A DNA stretch of 26,125 nucleotides from 2-12-FULL-41-16 sp964473715 (GCA_964473715.1 CAYYQC010000009.1:1-26125); one strand, 5' to 3'. Shown: positions 1-6,440, counted from the first letter of the stretch. The notes: a model not told the origin generated them from the letters alone. Translations and numbers: made by a program.

Positions 1-48
1 GGACTTTTGCTGTCACAGCCAACTGCTCTACCACTGAGCTACCCCCGA
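1..48 (-). tRNA. tRNA, partial, His-type anticodon loop (GTG)
   Basis: The 5' half of a tRNA runs off the window edge. Read on the minus strand, the 7-nt acceptor strand ends at 48, followed by TA at positions 8-9 and a perfect D arm (GCTC, loop AGTGGTA, GAGC). The loop CTGTGAC puts GTG at the anticodon, which would be His. Two things are odd. The 5' anticodon-stem strand GTTGG does not pair with the following AGCAA, and there is no encoded G at position -1 as most bacterial tRNA-His genes have. An intron in the anticodon loop, a degenerate copy, or another isotype are all possible. A consensus promoter lies just upstream. Confidence 0.6.
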
Positions 49-89
49 ACAAATGGCCCATTTTTGGGCTTTTTAAAAGAACTGCGAAA

Positions 90-118
90 ATTATACCAGA
101 GTAAAATGCCAGTGTCAA
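90..118 (-). promoter_or_regulatory. Consensus sigma70-type promoter for the tRNA
   Basis: On the minus strand TTGACA (113-118) is followed by a 17-nt spacer and TATAAT (90-95), preceded by TGG (extended -10). The predicted start near 83 lies about 35 nt before the tRNA 5' end. It sits just past the end of the aldo/keto reductase gene. Confidence 0.9.
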
Positions 119-138
119 GGTAAAAATTTTCGCTATTT

Positions 139-1089
139 TTACTCAAAATACGGTACTCCGTATGGTCCAAATGGATCAACAAATCGACGACGTTTTTCTA
201 AACTAGTGATTTCGGCCATTTCAGTTTCAGTTAAAGAAAAATCAAAAACTTGGATATTTTCTTCAATTCTTTGTGGTGTTACGCTTTTTGGAATAACAAT
301 CGTGCCACGTTGAATAGCCCAACGAAGTAAAACTTGAGCTGGAGTTTTGTTATGATTGGTGGCAATTTTTAGAATGATTGGATTTTCTATTACCAGTGGC
401 TCTTGTTCATTTTTGCCTTTAACATAGGCTGGTGTGCCAAGCGGTGAATAGGCTGTTACCGCAACCCCCTGTTTTTGGCAAAATTCTACGAGCCTGGTTT
501 GCCCATTAAATGGGTGTAATTCGATTTGATTTACAGCTGGCAAAATTTTCGCATATGATAATAAATCAATAATCATTGCTCCAGTAAAATTCGCCACACC
601 AATATTTTTCACTAATCCAGCGGTCACTAATTCTTCCATGGCTTCCCAGGTTTCGCGAATGGAAACTTTAGGAATAATTAATTTCCCGTTTGCGTCCACG
701 GTTCCGTCAGCATGCTGGCCTTTAGTTTCGTCTGGCCAAGACTCGGCAATTCCCCAATGCATTAAATATAAATCCAAGTAGTCTAATTGCAGGTCGTGCA
801 AAGTTTTTTCACAAGTGGTGCGCACGCGTTTTGGTTCGTGCGAAACATTCCACAATTTGCTGGTAATAAAAATATCAGCGCGTTTTATGGTGCCGCTGGA
901 AAATATTTTGTTAAATACCTGACCAATTTCTGGTTCATTGCGATACACTGCCGCGCAATCAATATGTTTGTATTCAGCTTTGGTTAACGCGTATTCAACG
1001 GCTGCACCAGCTTGGTCTGCTGGTGACTTCCAAGTGCCAAGGCCGATAATTGGCATTTGTGTGCCTGTGTTTAAGGTAATAGCATTCAT
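139..1089 (-). CDS. Aldo/keto reductase
   Basis: A cytosolic NADP(H)-dependent oxidoreductase of the aldo/keto reductase superfamily, reducing aldehydes or ketones to alcohols; the physiological substrate cannot be told from sequence. The 316-aa protein has full family length. The catalytic tetrad is intact: Asp44 and Tyr49 (HIDCAAVYRNE), Lys78 (FITSKLWN) and His111 (YLMHWG). The NADP-phosphate-binding segment IPKSVTPQRIEEN is at about 266-278. The gene begins 3 nt after the stop of the upstream lipoprotein gene, so the two are probably co-transcribed. No Shine-Dalgarno site is visible; coupling to upstream translation is likely. No separate terminator was found before the tRNA promoter that follows it. 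Confidence 0.93.
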   Translation of the reverse strand: MNAITLNTGTQMPIIGLGTWKSPADQAGAAVEYALTKAEYKHIDCAAVYRNEPEIGQVFNKIFSSGTIKRADIFITSKLWNVSHEPKRVRTTCEKTLHDLQLDYLDLYLMHWGIAESWPDETKGQHADGTVDANGKLIIPKVSIRETWEAMEELVTAGLVKNIGVANFTGAMIIDLLSYAKILPAVNQIELHPFNGQTRLVEFCQKQGVAVTAYSPLGTPAYVKGKNEQEPLVIENPIILKIATNHNKTPAQVLLRWAIQRGTIVIPKSVTPQRIEENIQVFDFSLTETEMAEITSLEKRRRFVDPFGPYGVPYFE

Positions 1090-1092
1090 AGA

Positions 1093-1614
1093 TTATTTAG
1101 TTGTTTTTACCTGACCAAAAATAACTTTTTTAACTCCTTCAAATTGTCCCAAAGTTTTGGCCACAACTGGGTGAACAATTGCTTGTGCCACAGAAACACC
1201 TGCCCAGCCATTGGTATCAATATTTAATACTACATAAGCAATTCCATCTTTTAATTGGACATCATCTACAACTATTGCGGCCGGTCCGCCACCTTGTTTG
1301 TAAACTGCATTACCAGCTGCTTCAACAGCAAAGCGCATTTTGTATTCTGTAATTGGAATAGAAATTTCTTTTTGTGCAAAAACTGTGCTTGGCAGTGGAT
1401 CAGGTCCGCCAGTTTGGGCAAATCTGGTCATGTCTGTGCGATATTTTTCAATATCTTGTGGAATCATAATTGTGGTAGTGGTTGTTTGGGATGTCACACT
1501 GGTAGAAGTGGAATATTGTGGGTCATCACTTTGTAAAATAGGGTCAGGTGACTTAATACCACAACCAAATCCAGTTAAAATAATTATAGCCGCCAGCGCA
1601 AAGATTTTTTTCAT
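1093..1614 (-). CDS. Putative lipoprotein with GerMN-like C-terminal region
   Basis: A 173-aa exported protein beginning MKKIFALAAIIILTGFGC, a lipoprotein-like signal peptide with Cys18 as candidate lipid site. The lipobox is imperfect (Gly at -3, Phe at -2). A Ser/Thr-rich linker (about 30-48) follows. The C-terminal half (AYVVLNID..., FEGVKKVIFGQ) resembles the GerMN fold of germination/sporulation proteins and surface lipoproteins; this is a tentative reading. I chose the ATG at 1614 because the signal peptide starts there; the frame stays open to 1653 but that part lies in an inverted repeat. The aldo/keto reductase gene follows 3 nt after the stop. A perfect dyad ends at the start codon and contains a TATACT box 7 nt before the ATG. 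Confidence 0.7.
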   Translation of the reverse strand: MKKIFALAAIIILTGFGCGIKSPDPILQSDDPQYSTSTSVTSQTTTTTIMIPQDIEKYRTDMTRFAQTGGPDPLPSTVFAQKEISIPITEYKMRFAVEAAGNAVYKQGGGPAAIVVDDVQLKDGIAYVVLNIDTNGWAGVSVAQAIVHPVVAKTLGQFEGVKKVIFGQVKTTK

Positions 1615-1648
1615 ATAAAAGAGTATAGATTCACTATACTCTTTTATA
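1614..1648. promoter_or_regulatory. 15-bp perfect inverted repeat abutting the lipoprotein start codon
   Basis: The arm TATAAAAGAGTATAG (1614-1628), a 5-nt loop, and its exact complement (1634-1648). On the minus strand the inner end overlaps the start codon and the arms contain TATAGT and TATACT. TAGACA (1655-1660), 16 nt from TATAGT, could be a -35. The site could be an operator, a 5' UTR hairpin, or both. Confidence 0.6.
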
Positions 1649-1661
1649 CTCATTTGTCTAT

Positions 1662-1700
1662 CCGTTCTAAAAGCACAATCAATTTATACTCTTAGAACGG
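1662..1700. repeat. 9-bp inverted repeat, possible terminator of the sigma4-alphaCTD gene
   Basis: CCGTTCTAA (1662-1670) and TTAGAACGG (1692-1700) are perfect complements with a 21-nt loop. It lies about 75 nt beyond the 3' end of the minus-strand gene at 1773-2372. No T-run follows, so it is not a classical terminator. The remaining sequence between 1701 and 1772 shows nothing recognisable. Confidence 0.35.
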
Positions 1701-1772
1701 GACGCAGTGTGTACAAGACAGACTGCGATCCCCTCCCTTTCCCTCCTCGTGGTTAAGTTGTTTCCTAGATGC

Positions 1773-2372
1773 CTACTCAGGCGTGGTTGGGCGCTGCCAA
1801 CCCGTGACCCTGCTGCCGAGGGAGAGACCTTCCTGTCTCAGATCTTCCTCCACACAGATCAGGCCCTTGCGCCCAAGCTTCTTAATGCTCTTGATCTCAG
1901 CGACGGTCCGCTGGATTAGATCCCCGATGAACTTGATGCCTGCGCCAGCCAGAGCTTTCTTGCTCGGCCTGGAGAGATGAAACGCGTCGCACGGGGTGTT
2001 GAGGTGCTCTACCTCTTTCTCTGTGGCGACAGTGCCATCCAGACGGACCAGTCCATCTTCTGGATCAGGTTCTGGAGCCGGTTTCTCACCGGCACGAATG
2101 GCCATAGCGATCTTGAAACTCAGGGAGTTCATCCCATCCTTCAAGATCTTCTTGACCGAGTTAGGGTTCTTGTCCCCCACTAACTCGGAGATCTCCTCCA
2201 GGGTCTTCGGCGATAGGCCACTGAGGCCGAAACTCAGTCGGATCACCCATCGTTGTGCCGGTGGCTTGAGGGCATCGATGGTCTGGTTGATAAGCGCATG
2301 GTCGATAGCTTCGACCATGAGTCCTCGTTTCGCGAGTGCGTCACGGAGGGTGTTCTCCAAACTGCTGAACAC
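1773..2372 (-). CDS. Sigma-region-4-like HTH fused to RNA polymerase alpha-CTD-like domain
   Basis: A 199-aa protein with two recognisable parts. Residues about 35-88 match sigma70 region 4 in pattern: LKPPAQRWVIRLSFGL, then TLEEISELVG, then a candidate recognition helix NPNSVKKILKDGMNSL. A Pro/Glu/Asp-rich linker (about 97-120) leads to residues 121-192, which align without gaps by eye to the alpha subunit C-terminal domain: FIGDLIQRT, LGRKGL, EGLSLGSR, final W. The position of E. coli alpha Arg265 is Pro here, with Arg one residue earlier; Asn268 is Lys. RpoA in this window lacks this domain. The start is GTG with a good upstream AGGGAG 8 nt away, one of the few clear ribosome sites here. 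The gene is GC-richer than its neighbours. It probably acts at promoters with RNA polymerase; that role is inferred. Confidence 0.8.
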   Translation of the reverse strand: MFSSLENTLRDALAKRGLMVEAIDHALINQTIDALKPPAQRWVIRLSFGLSGLSPKTLEEISELVGDKNPNSVKKILKDGMNSLSFKIAMAIRAGEKPAPEPDPEDGLVRLDGTVATEKEVEHLNTPCDAFHLSRPSKKALAGAGIKFIGDLIQRTVAEIKSIKKLGRKGLICVEEDLRQEGLSLGSRVTGWQRPTTPE

Positions 2373-2436
2373 GAGATCTTCTCCCTAGGTGGAGTTGTTT
2401 GCCTTGCCCATCTAGATAAGGTATCAAGACGGAAAG

Positions 2437-2448
2437 GACTGATCAGTC
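2437..2448. promoter_or_regulatory. 12-bp palindrome over the -10 region (operator candidate)
   Basis: GACTGATCAGTC is a perfect 12-bp palindrome. It overlaps the -10 hexamer (2445-2450) and the predicted start site of the minus-strand sigma4-alphaCTD promoter, a usual position for a repressor or autoregulatory site. Confidence 0.4.
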
Positions 2449-2473
2449 TAGCAAAAAAAGTCGCATTTGTCAA
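2445..2473 (-). promoter_or_regulatory. Promoter of the sigma4-alphaCTD gene
   Basis: On the minus strand TTGACA (2468-2473), a 17-nt spacer and TAGACT (2445-2450). This predicts a leader of about 65 nt before the GTG at 2372. In that leader CTCC can pair with the GGAG of the ribosome site. The -35 overlaps that of the divergent greA promoter. Confidence 0.75.
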
Positions 2474-2496
2474 TGCAACTTTGGGCATGCTATGAT
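2467..2496 (+). promoter_or_regulatory. Divergent promoter of greA
   Basis: TTGTCA (2467-2472), an 18-nt spacer and TATGAT (2491-2496) on the plus strand. Transcription would start near 2503-2505, at or next to the greA ATG, suggesting a leaderless mRNA. The -35 shares five bases with the minus-strand -35. Confidence 0.6.
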
Positions 2497-2504
2497 GACG
2501 ATAT

Positions 2505-3002
2505 ATGCGCACCCTAGATCGAAAATCTGAAAAACAAAGCCAACTTCCTAGTGACCCCATGATTACCAGGGCTAAGTTTGTTGAACTCAAAGAAAAATTA
2601 GAATATTTAAAAAATAAGGCTCGTCCGCAAACAGCGGCTGAAGTGGCGCGTTTGGCCGAAATGGGTGATTTTTCAGAGAATTATGCATATCAAGCGGCCA
2701 AAGGCCGACTTCGTGGTATTAACAATAATATTTTAAAATTAGAACACCAACTTAATCGCGCGGAAATTATTGCGCCAAAAAATGATAACCGGGTGCAAGT
2801 TGGTCACACTGTGGTAATTGAATGTGAAGGAAAAGAAAAAACCTATCAAATTCTTGGTTCATCAGAAACTGATCCGACCCGTGGAATTATTTCGCAAAAC
2901 TCTCCTATCGGCTCTGCGCTTTTGAATAAAAAAATTGGCGAGACTGTAACCATTCAGCTCGCCAATAAAGAGGTTGAGTACAAAATTATTTCGATTACTT
3001 GA
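2505..3002 (+). CDS. greA: Transcription elongation factor GreA/GreB family
   Basis: A cytosolic RNA polymerase accessory factor that reactivates backtracked complexes by stimulating transcript cleavage. The 165-aa protein has the N-terminal coiled coil (about 19-95) with the GDFSEN tip motif, whose Asp and Glu correspond to the Mg-coordinating acidic pair. The C-terminal FKBP-like domain follows (about 100-165), including YQILGSSETDP and ISQNSPIG. The first 18 residues are a basic extension beyond the usual start. An internal ATG at 2559 would give a classical start, but neither has a Shine-Dalgarno site, and the 2505 ATG sits 8 nt after the -10 box. From memory, related CPR Gre proteins have a similar basic leader. 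The 3' end overlaps the oppositely oriented phosphatase gene by 8 nt. It is the only clear plus-strand gene here. Confidence 0.93.
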   Translation: MRTLDRKSEKQSQLPSDPMITRAKFVELKEKLEYLKNKARPQTAAEVARLAEMGDFSENYAYQAAKGRLRGINNNILKLEHQLNRAEIIAPKNDNRVQVGHTVVIECEGKEKTYQILGSSETDPTRGIISQNSPIGSALLNKKIGETVTIQLANKEVEYKIISIT

Positions 3003-3768
3003 TAACACTAAGTATTTCTTCGTGAATTCCTGTCCCATTACTCACCACAAAACTCAGATTTTTGTCTGTTGTTTCTGGTGTACCATCAAAATTAGTAATT
3101 TTCGCGCCTGCTTCATGCGCAATTAATTTACCAGCCGCGCAATCGTGCAATTCTAATCCAGAACTTATAATTGCTTCCACGCGTCCAGAAACCAACATGC
3201 AAAAATCAAAGGCCACTGACCAATTACTCATCACGCGTTTGGTTCCTTTGTCATACAATTGATTCATTACTTCAGTTTCCACGCGGTGAGAAGTGGAATA
3301 TCCACGACTATAACAAACCGTGGAATTTTTTAAAGTTGCTTCAGTGTTTACATGCAGTGGCTCGCCATCGACAAACGCGCCTTTCCCTTTTTCTGCATAA
3401 TATATGTTGTCAATAATTGGATTATAAATCACGCCCATGATAATTTCATCACCTTTAATTAATCCAATGGAAATAGAAAAATTTGCAATGGTTAACACAA
3501 AATTATTTGTTCCGTCCAGCGGGTCAATATAAAACGTATATTCAGAATTTTTATCAATGCTTCCCTTTTCTTCAGACACAATATTATACGTAGGAAAATC
3601 CGCAGTCAGATTGGCCAATATTGCAGACTCAGAGTCCACATCAGCCTTGGTGCGAAAATCCGCGGCAATGGTTTTTTGTGTTAATTCCAAACTCGCGCCA
3701 AAATATTTTTTCAGCACTTCTCCGCCTGCTTTGGCAGAATCAATTATTTTTTGTAAGTCGGGGTTCAT
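2995..3768 (-). CDS. Inositol monophosphatase family protein
   Basis: A metal-dependent sugar/polyol phosphatase of the inositol monophosphatase/fructose-1,6-bisphosphatase superfamily. The 257-aa length is typical. Metal-site motifs are complete: SEEKG (Glu66/Glu67), IDPLDGTNNF (Asp82, Asp85) and ELHDCAAG (Asp209, the family's WDxAAG site with His in place of Trp). The substrate is uncertain: inositol phosphate, fructose bisphosphate, PAP and histidinol phosphate are all handled by relatives. The start codon overlaps the stop of the upstream membrane-protein gene by 4 nt (ATGA), so the two are translationally coupled. The 3' end converges with greA and overlaps it by 8 nt, leaving no room for a terminator between them. 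Confidence 0.92.
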   Translation of the reverse strand: MNPDLQKIIDSAKAGGEVLKKYFGASLELTQKTIAADFRTKADVDSESAILANLTADFPTYNIVSEEKGSIDKNSEYTFYIDPLDGTNNFVLTIANFSISIGLIKGDEIIMGVIYNPIIDNIYYAEKGKGAFVDGEPLHVNTEATLKNSTVCYSRGYSTSHRVETEVMNQLYDKGTKRVMSNWSVAFDFCMLVSGRVEAIISSGLELHDCAAGKLIAHEAGAKITNFDGTPETTDKNLSFVVSNGTGIHEEILSVIK

Positions 3769-4577
3769 ATTTTATTTTTGCTTAAAATTACCATGCGAAT
3801 CAGATAAAAAACTACTACGATTATATATGAAAAAAGCGTACCAAGCCAAATTCCATATAATGGGAAAAAGAATGCTGCAGACCAGGCATATAAAACAAAT
3901 ACAATTGCACCTGGAAAAAATAAAGATTTGCCAACTGAGGGAATTATGGCTTTACCATGAACTGAATAGTAAATTAAGAACGTAGCACTAAAGGCAGCTG
4001 GGAATGCAGAAAAAAGTCCACCCCAAATATTCCCTAAAGTTTTAGACAAAATTACCACAGTTGCAATGACTGTACCGCCAATTAACGATCGGATTAAGAG
4101 ATGTTTAGTGTTGAACGGAACTGGAGTAAGGTTGGTAACTTGTGGTAATTTTTTAATTAAAAAATATGCAACTAATGTTATTGGCAACATGTAGATAAAA
4201 GTTGCGACTGCAAAATTTTCTGGTGGATAGCTTAGAATAAAATAAGCACCTAAAGCCCAAATTAAATAAGAAACAATTGATGCTTTTAATAATCCAAAAC
4301 GAGAAAAATAAGCAAAAGCCAAAATAAAAATATATACCGCGCCAAGAGCAGCGGGAAAAGTAGTGGCGACTTCGGGAATTTGTGCGGCTCCTTTGGTTAA
4401 GCCAACAAAGAAAAATCCCAGTGCTCCAGTGGTTGGGATAGTGAGCACGATCCCCCGCCATTTAAGTGGTACACGCTCAGCAAGTAAGGTTTGCAATGCA
4501 ATACAGAGCCCGCCAATAATAAATGAGATAATAACTTGAAAAATAAACATAAAATAATAATGCCCTAACTCTATCAC
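3765..4577 (-). CDS. Polytopic membrane protein, internally duplicated, DUF3147-like
   Basis: A 270-aa, almost wholly hydrophobic protein with roughly eight to nine predicted membrane helices. The two halves look duplicated: each begins with a hydrophobic helix ending near a WRG/WGG turn, then a Pro-containing segment (GIVLTIPTTGALGFFF in the first half, GLFSAFPAAFSATFLI in the second) followed by Gly and a polar loop. This matches my memory of DUF3147, whose function is unknown; a transporter-like role is only a guess. The frame starts with GTG at 4577; an ATG at 4550 is an alternative. Neither has a good ribosome site. The stop overlaps the start of the phosphatase gene by 4 nt, so the pair forms an operon. 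Confidence 0.75.
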   Translation of the reverse strand: MIELGHYYFMFIFQVIISFIIGGLCIALQTLLAERVPLKWRGIVLTIPTTGALGFFFVGLTKGAAQIPEVATTFPAALGAVYIFILAFAYFSRFGLLKASIVSYLIWALGAYFILSYPPENFAVATFIYMLPITLVAYFLIKKLPQVTNLTPVPFNTKHLLIRSLIGGTVIATVVILSKTLGNIWGGLFSAFPAAFSATFLIYYSVHGKAIIPSVGKSLFFPGAIVFVLYAWSAAFFFPLYGIWLGTLFSYIIVVVFYLIRMVILSKNKI

Positions 4578-4590
4578 ACTTTAATAAAAA

Positions 4591-4616
4591 AACAATCCCA
4601 TTTTACTGGGATTGTT
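4591..4616 (-). terminator. Hairpin terminator after the zinc-ribbon gene
   Basis: AACAATCCCA and TGGGATTGTT form a perfect 10-bp stem with a 6-nt loop. On the minus strand it is followed by TTTTTT, 19 nt beyond the stop of the zinc-ribbon gene. Confidence 0.88.
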
Positions 4617-4634
4617 TTAAATTATGTAAACCGC

Positions 4635-5261
4635 TTATTTCTTTTTCTTGCCAGCTTTCTTTGGGAAAGATTTAGCTGTTTTAGCTTTTTTAGGAGCTTT
4701 TTCTGTTGGCATTTCTTCGGTTTCTTCACCAGCGTCCATTTCTACTTCTTCGTCCAAGTCTAAACCACTATCTGAAGAAAAATCTTTGAAACCTTTTTTA
4801 GGAGCATCATTTTTTCCTAACATCCGTAATATGCGATCTAATTTTGCATTTACTTCTGCTAATTGTTCTTTGATGTTTTCATTTACTTTTTCGCCACCGC
4901 GATCATTGCCGCCAAATGAGCGTTCTTCACGACCACCAAAACGAGGACGGTCAAAAGTGCGTTCATTACTTGCACCACCGCCTTGCTTTTCAAAACAAGT
5001 ACTGCAGAAGATTGGTTTGCGACCATTTGGTTTAAATGGTACCTGGCAACTGTTGCCACAAGCACTACAAGTAGCTTCGTGCATCATAGGGCGTCCGCCA
5101 CCAGAATTACGACCAAAACCACCACGATCACCGCCGCCAAAGCGAGGCTTGTCAAAACTGCGTTCGCGGTCACCACCAAACTTTTTAGGGCCACCAAAAC
5201 CCTTCTTTTCAAACCGTGGGCCACGGGTGTCATTTCGGTTGTCTCGGTCAAAATTTCGCAT
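4635..5261 (-). CDS. Arg/Gly-rich zinc-ribbon protein, putative RNA-binding
   Basis: A 208-aa, largely disordered protein. Residues 1-57 are rich in Arg, Gly, Phe and Asp with repeated FGG, DRGG and (K/R)PRFGG units. Next is a zinc ribbon, CSAC at 65-68 and CSTC at 86-89, with VPFKPNGRKPIFC between. A second RFGG/DRGG stretch runs to about 122, then a short amphipathic coiled coil (about 127-148), an acidic segment (about 160-185) and a Lys-rich tail. Zinc ribbons of this spacing are common small proteins in CPR genomes, from memory. RGG-like repeats flanking a zinc finger suggest RNA binding or condensate-type behaviour, as in bacterial RNA-binding tails; that is inference. It is monocistronic, with its own promoter (5294-5322) and terminator (4591-4616). 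Confidence 0.8.
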   Translation of the reverse strand: MRNFDRDNRNDTRGPRFEKKGFGGPKKFGGDRERSFDKPRFGGGDRGGFGRNSGGGRPMMHEATCSACGNSCQVPFKPNGRKPIFCSTCFEKQGGGASNERTFDRPRFGGREERSFGGNDRGGEKVNENIKEQLAEVNAKLDRILRMLGKNDAPKKGFKDFSSDSGLDLDEEVEMDAGEETEEMPTEKAPKKAKTAKSFPKKAGKKKK

Positions 5262-5293
5262 AAATAAGCTAAAAATAAATGAGATTAAACCAG

Positions 5294-5322
5294 AGCATAC
5301 CTTATTTTTGGGTTTTTGGCAA
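5294..5322 (-). promoter_or_regulatory. Promoter of the zinc-ribbon gene
   Basis: On the minus strand TTGCCA (5317-5322), a 17-nt spacer and TATGCT (5294-5299). It overlaps the stop codon of the upstream swivel-domain gene and predicts a short leader of about 25 nt. Confidence 0.7.
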
Positions 5323-6405
5323 GGGTTGGGCTTGGATCGGGTTTTTCTTGTCTAATCGAATAACCAAACCTTGATTCGCATCTAGCACTACTTTTTCATT
5401 ATTTATCAAAATATCAGTCGCATACATTGTACCTACAATACACGGAATTTTCATTTCCCTTGAAATTATAGATGCATGAGATAAGGCACCACCATCATTT
5501 GTTATTATGCCTTTCACCCTTTTTAGATATGGGAGAATATTGGGTTTAGTCATTGGGGTTACCAAAATGTCACCCTTCTTGATATTTTTATATTCACTTT
5601 CAGTCATAATTCGTACCACACGCCCTTTTACTAGACCTTTTTGAACAATTGTTCCTTTGATTGTCTTAGTTTCAGGGTTATATTGTGAATGACCTAATTC
5701 TCGGTTCAAGGTTTTTGCAATCAATTTTTCTGGGCATTCTGTGTTTACATTGTTTTTTACAATCAACAAAGCTTTTTTATGTCTAGTAATTATTTTTTTC
5801 CAGTCAACTTTTTTTCCTTTTACAAAATTAATCAATTCACCTCGGCTCATATAAGAAGTGTGAACACCTAGTTTTTTATCATATTTGGCAAATAATTTTG
5901 GAAACTCTTTATTCATATCAACATCTATTGTCCCCATTCTTATTCGTTCAAATTGTTTTTTATTAGCAGAAAGAAACTTTTTGATTACTGATTCATCAGC
6001 GGCATATCCTAAAAAAACTACAAATAAATAATAGCTAACTATTTTTATAAATAATCTATCGAGTAAAAGAAGCAAGTTGCGAATCTTCTTTTTCTCAGTA
6101 GTTTGTACTGCATTTATTTCTTTGAACAAATCATATCCGTCATTTGTCAGGGTCTCAAACTTATCCATATTCTCCAAAGTCTTCCGAGGATTTTTTTGAA
6201 TAAGATTTTTAATCAGCTTAAAAGAATTTTCAATATCCTTTGGGTCACGATAAATAGTAAGGAGTTTATCTTCGGTATAAAATAAATTATGTTTAAGAGT
6301 CGTGCCTGTTATTTTTTTCATTATTTTATAAGCTTCTGCTGTATAAGAAGCCCATAAATATGAGTATTCTCTTGTGACTACTTTTTGCCAGTTTAGAGTT
6401 TTCAT
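5302..6405 (-). CDS. Helical domain plus PEP-synthase-type swivelling phosphohistidine domain
   Basis: A 367-aa protein. The last about 100 residues are the mobile domain of PEP-utilising enzymes: GDILVTPMTKPNILPYL, then GGALSHASIISRE with the phosphorylatable His near 310, then KIPCIVG. The N-terminal about 260 residues are mostly helical, charged, and unrecognised, with one hydrophobic stretch (IKIVSYYLFVVFLGYA). There is no ATP-grasp and no PEP/pyruvate TIM barrel in this protein. An ATP-grasp partner protein is encoded at 25146. I chose ATG 6405 because TAAAAT lies 7 nt upstream; ATG 6414 is an alternative. The frame stays open to 6567, but that extension falls in hairpin-rich repeat sequence and does not look like protein. 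The role may be small-molecule phosphorylation or a phosphorelay; unproven. Confidence 0.8.
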   Translation of the reverse strand: MKTLNWQKVVTREYSYLWASYTAEAYKIMKKITGTTLKHNLFYTEDKLLTIYRDPKDIENSFKLIKNLIQKNPRKTLENMDKFETLTNDGYDLFKEINAVQTTEKKKIRNLLLLLDRLFIKIVSYYLFVVFLGYAADESVIKKFLSANKKQFERIRMGTIDVDMNKEFPKLFAKYDKKLGVHTSYMSRGELINFVKGKKVDWKKIITRHKKALLIVKNNVNTECPEKLIAKTLNRELGHSQYNPETKTIKGTIVQKGLVKGRVVRIMTESEYKNIKKGDILVTPMTKPNILPYLKRVKGIITNDGGALSHASIISREMKIPCIVGTMYATDILINNEKVVLDANQGLVIRLDKKNPIQAQPLPKTQK

Positions 6406-6411
6406 ATCATA

Positions 6412-6440
6412 CATTTTACAATATAGAATTTTAAAGAGCA
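6412..6440 (-). promoter_or_regulatory. Weak promoter for the swivel-domain gene
   Basis: On the minus strand TTGCTC, a 17-nt spacer and TAAAAT (about 6413-6418), with the ATG at 6405 seven nt further on. Only the -10 is good, so this is tentative. Confidence 0.35.

Noticed and set aside
55..74. GCCCA/TGGGC hairpin with a T-run on the plus strand
   Set aside because: It looks like a terminator, but no plus-strand gene precedes it; on the minus strand it lies in the tRNA leader with no T-run.
1707..2388. Several plus-strand frames opposite the sigma4-alphaCTD gene
   Set aside because: No recognisable domains; the minus-strand frame has two recognisable domains, a ribosome site and a promoter.
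4648..5355. Long 235-codon plus-strand frame opposite the zinc-ribbon gene
   Set aside because: Its Pro/Ser/Arg-rich translation is the antisense of the Gly/Arg-rich gene, which has a zinc ribbon, promoter and terminator on the other strand.
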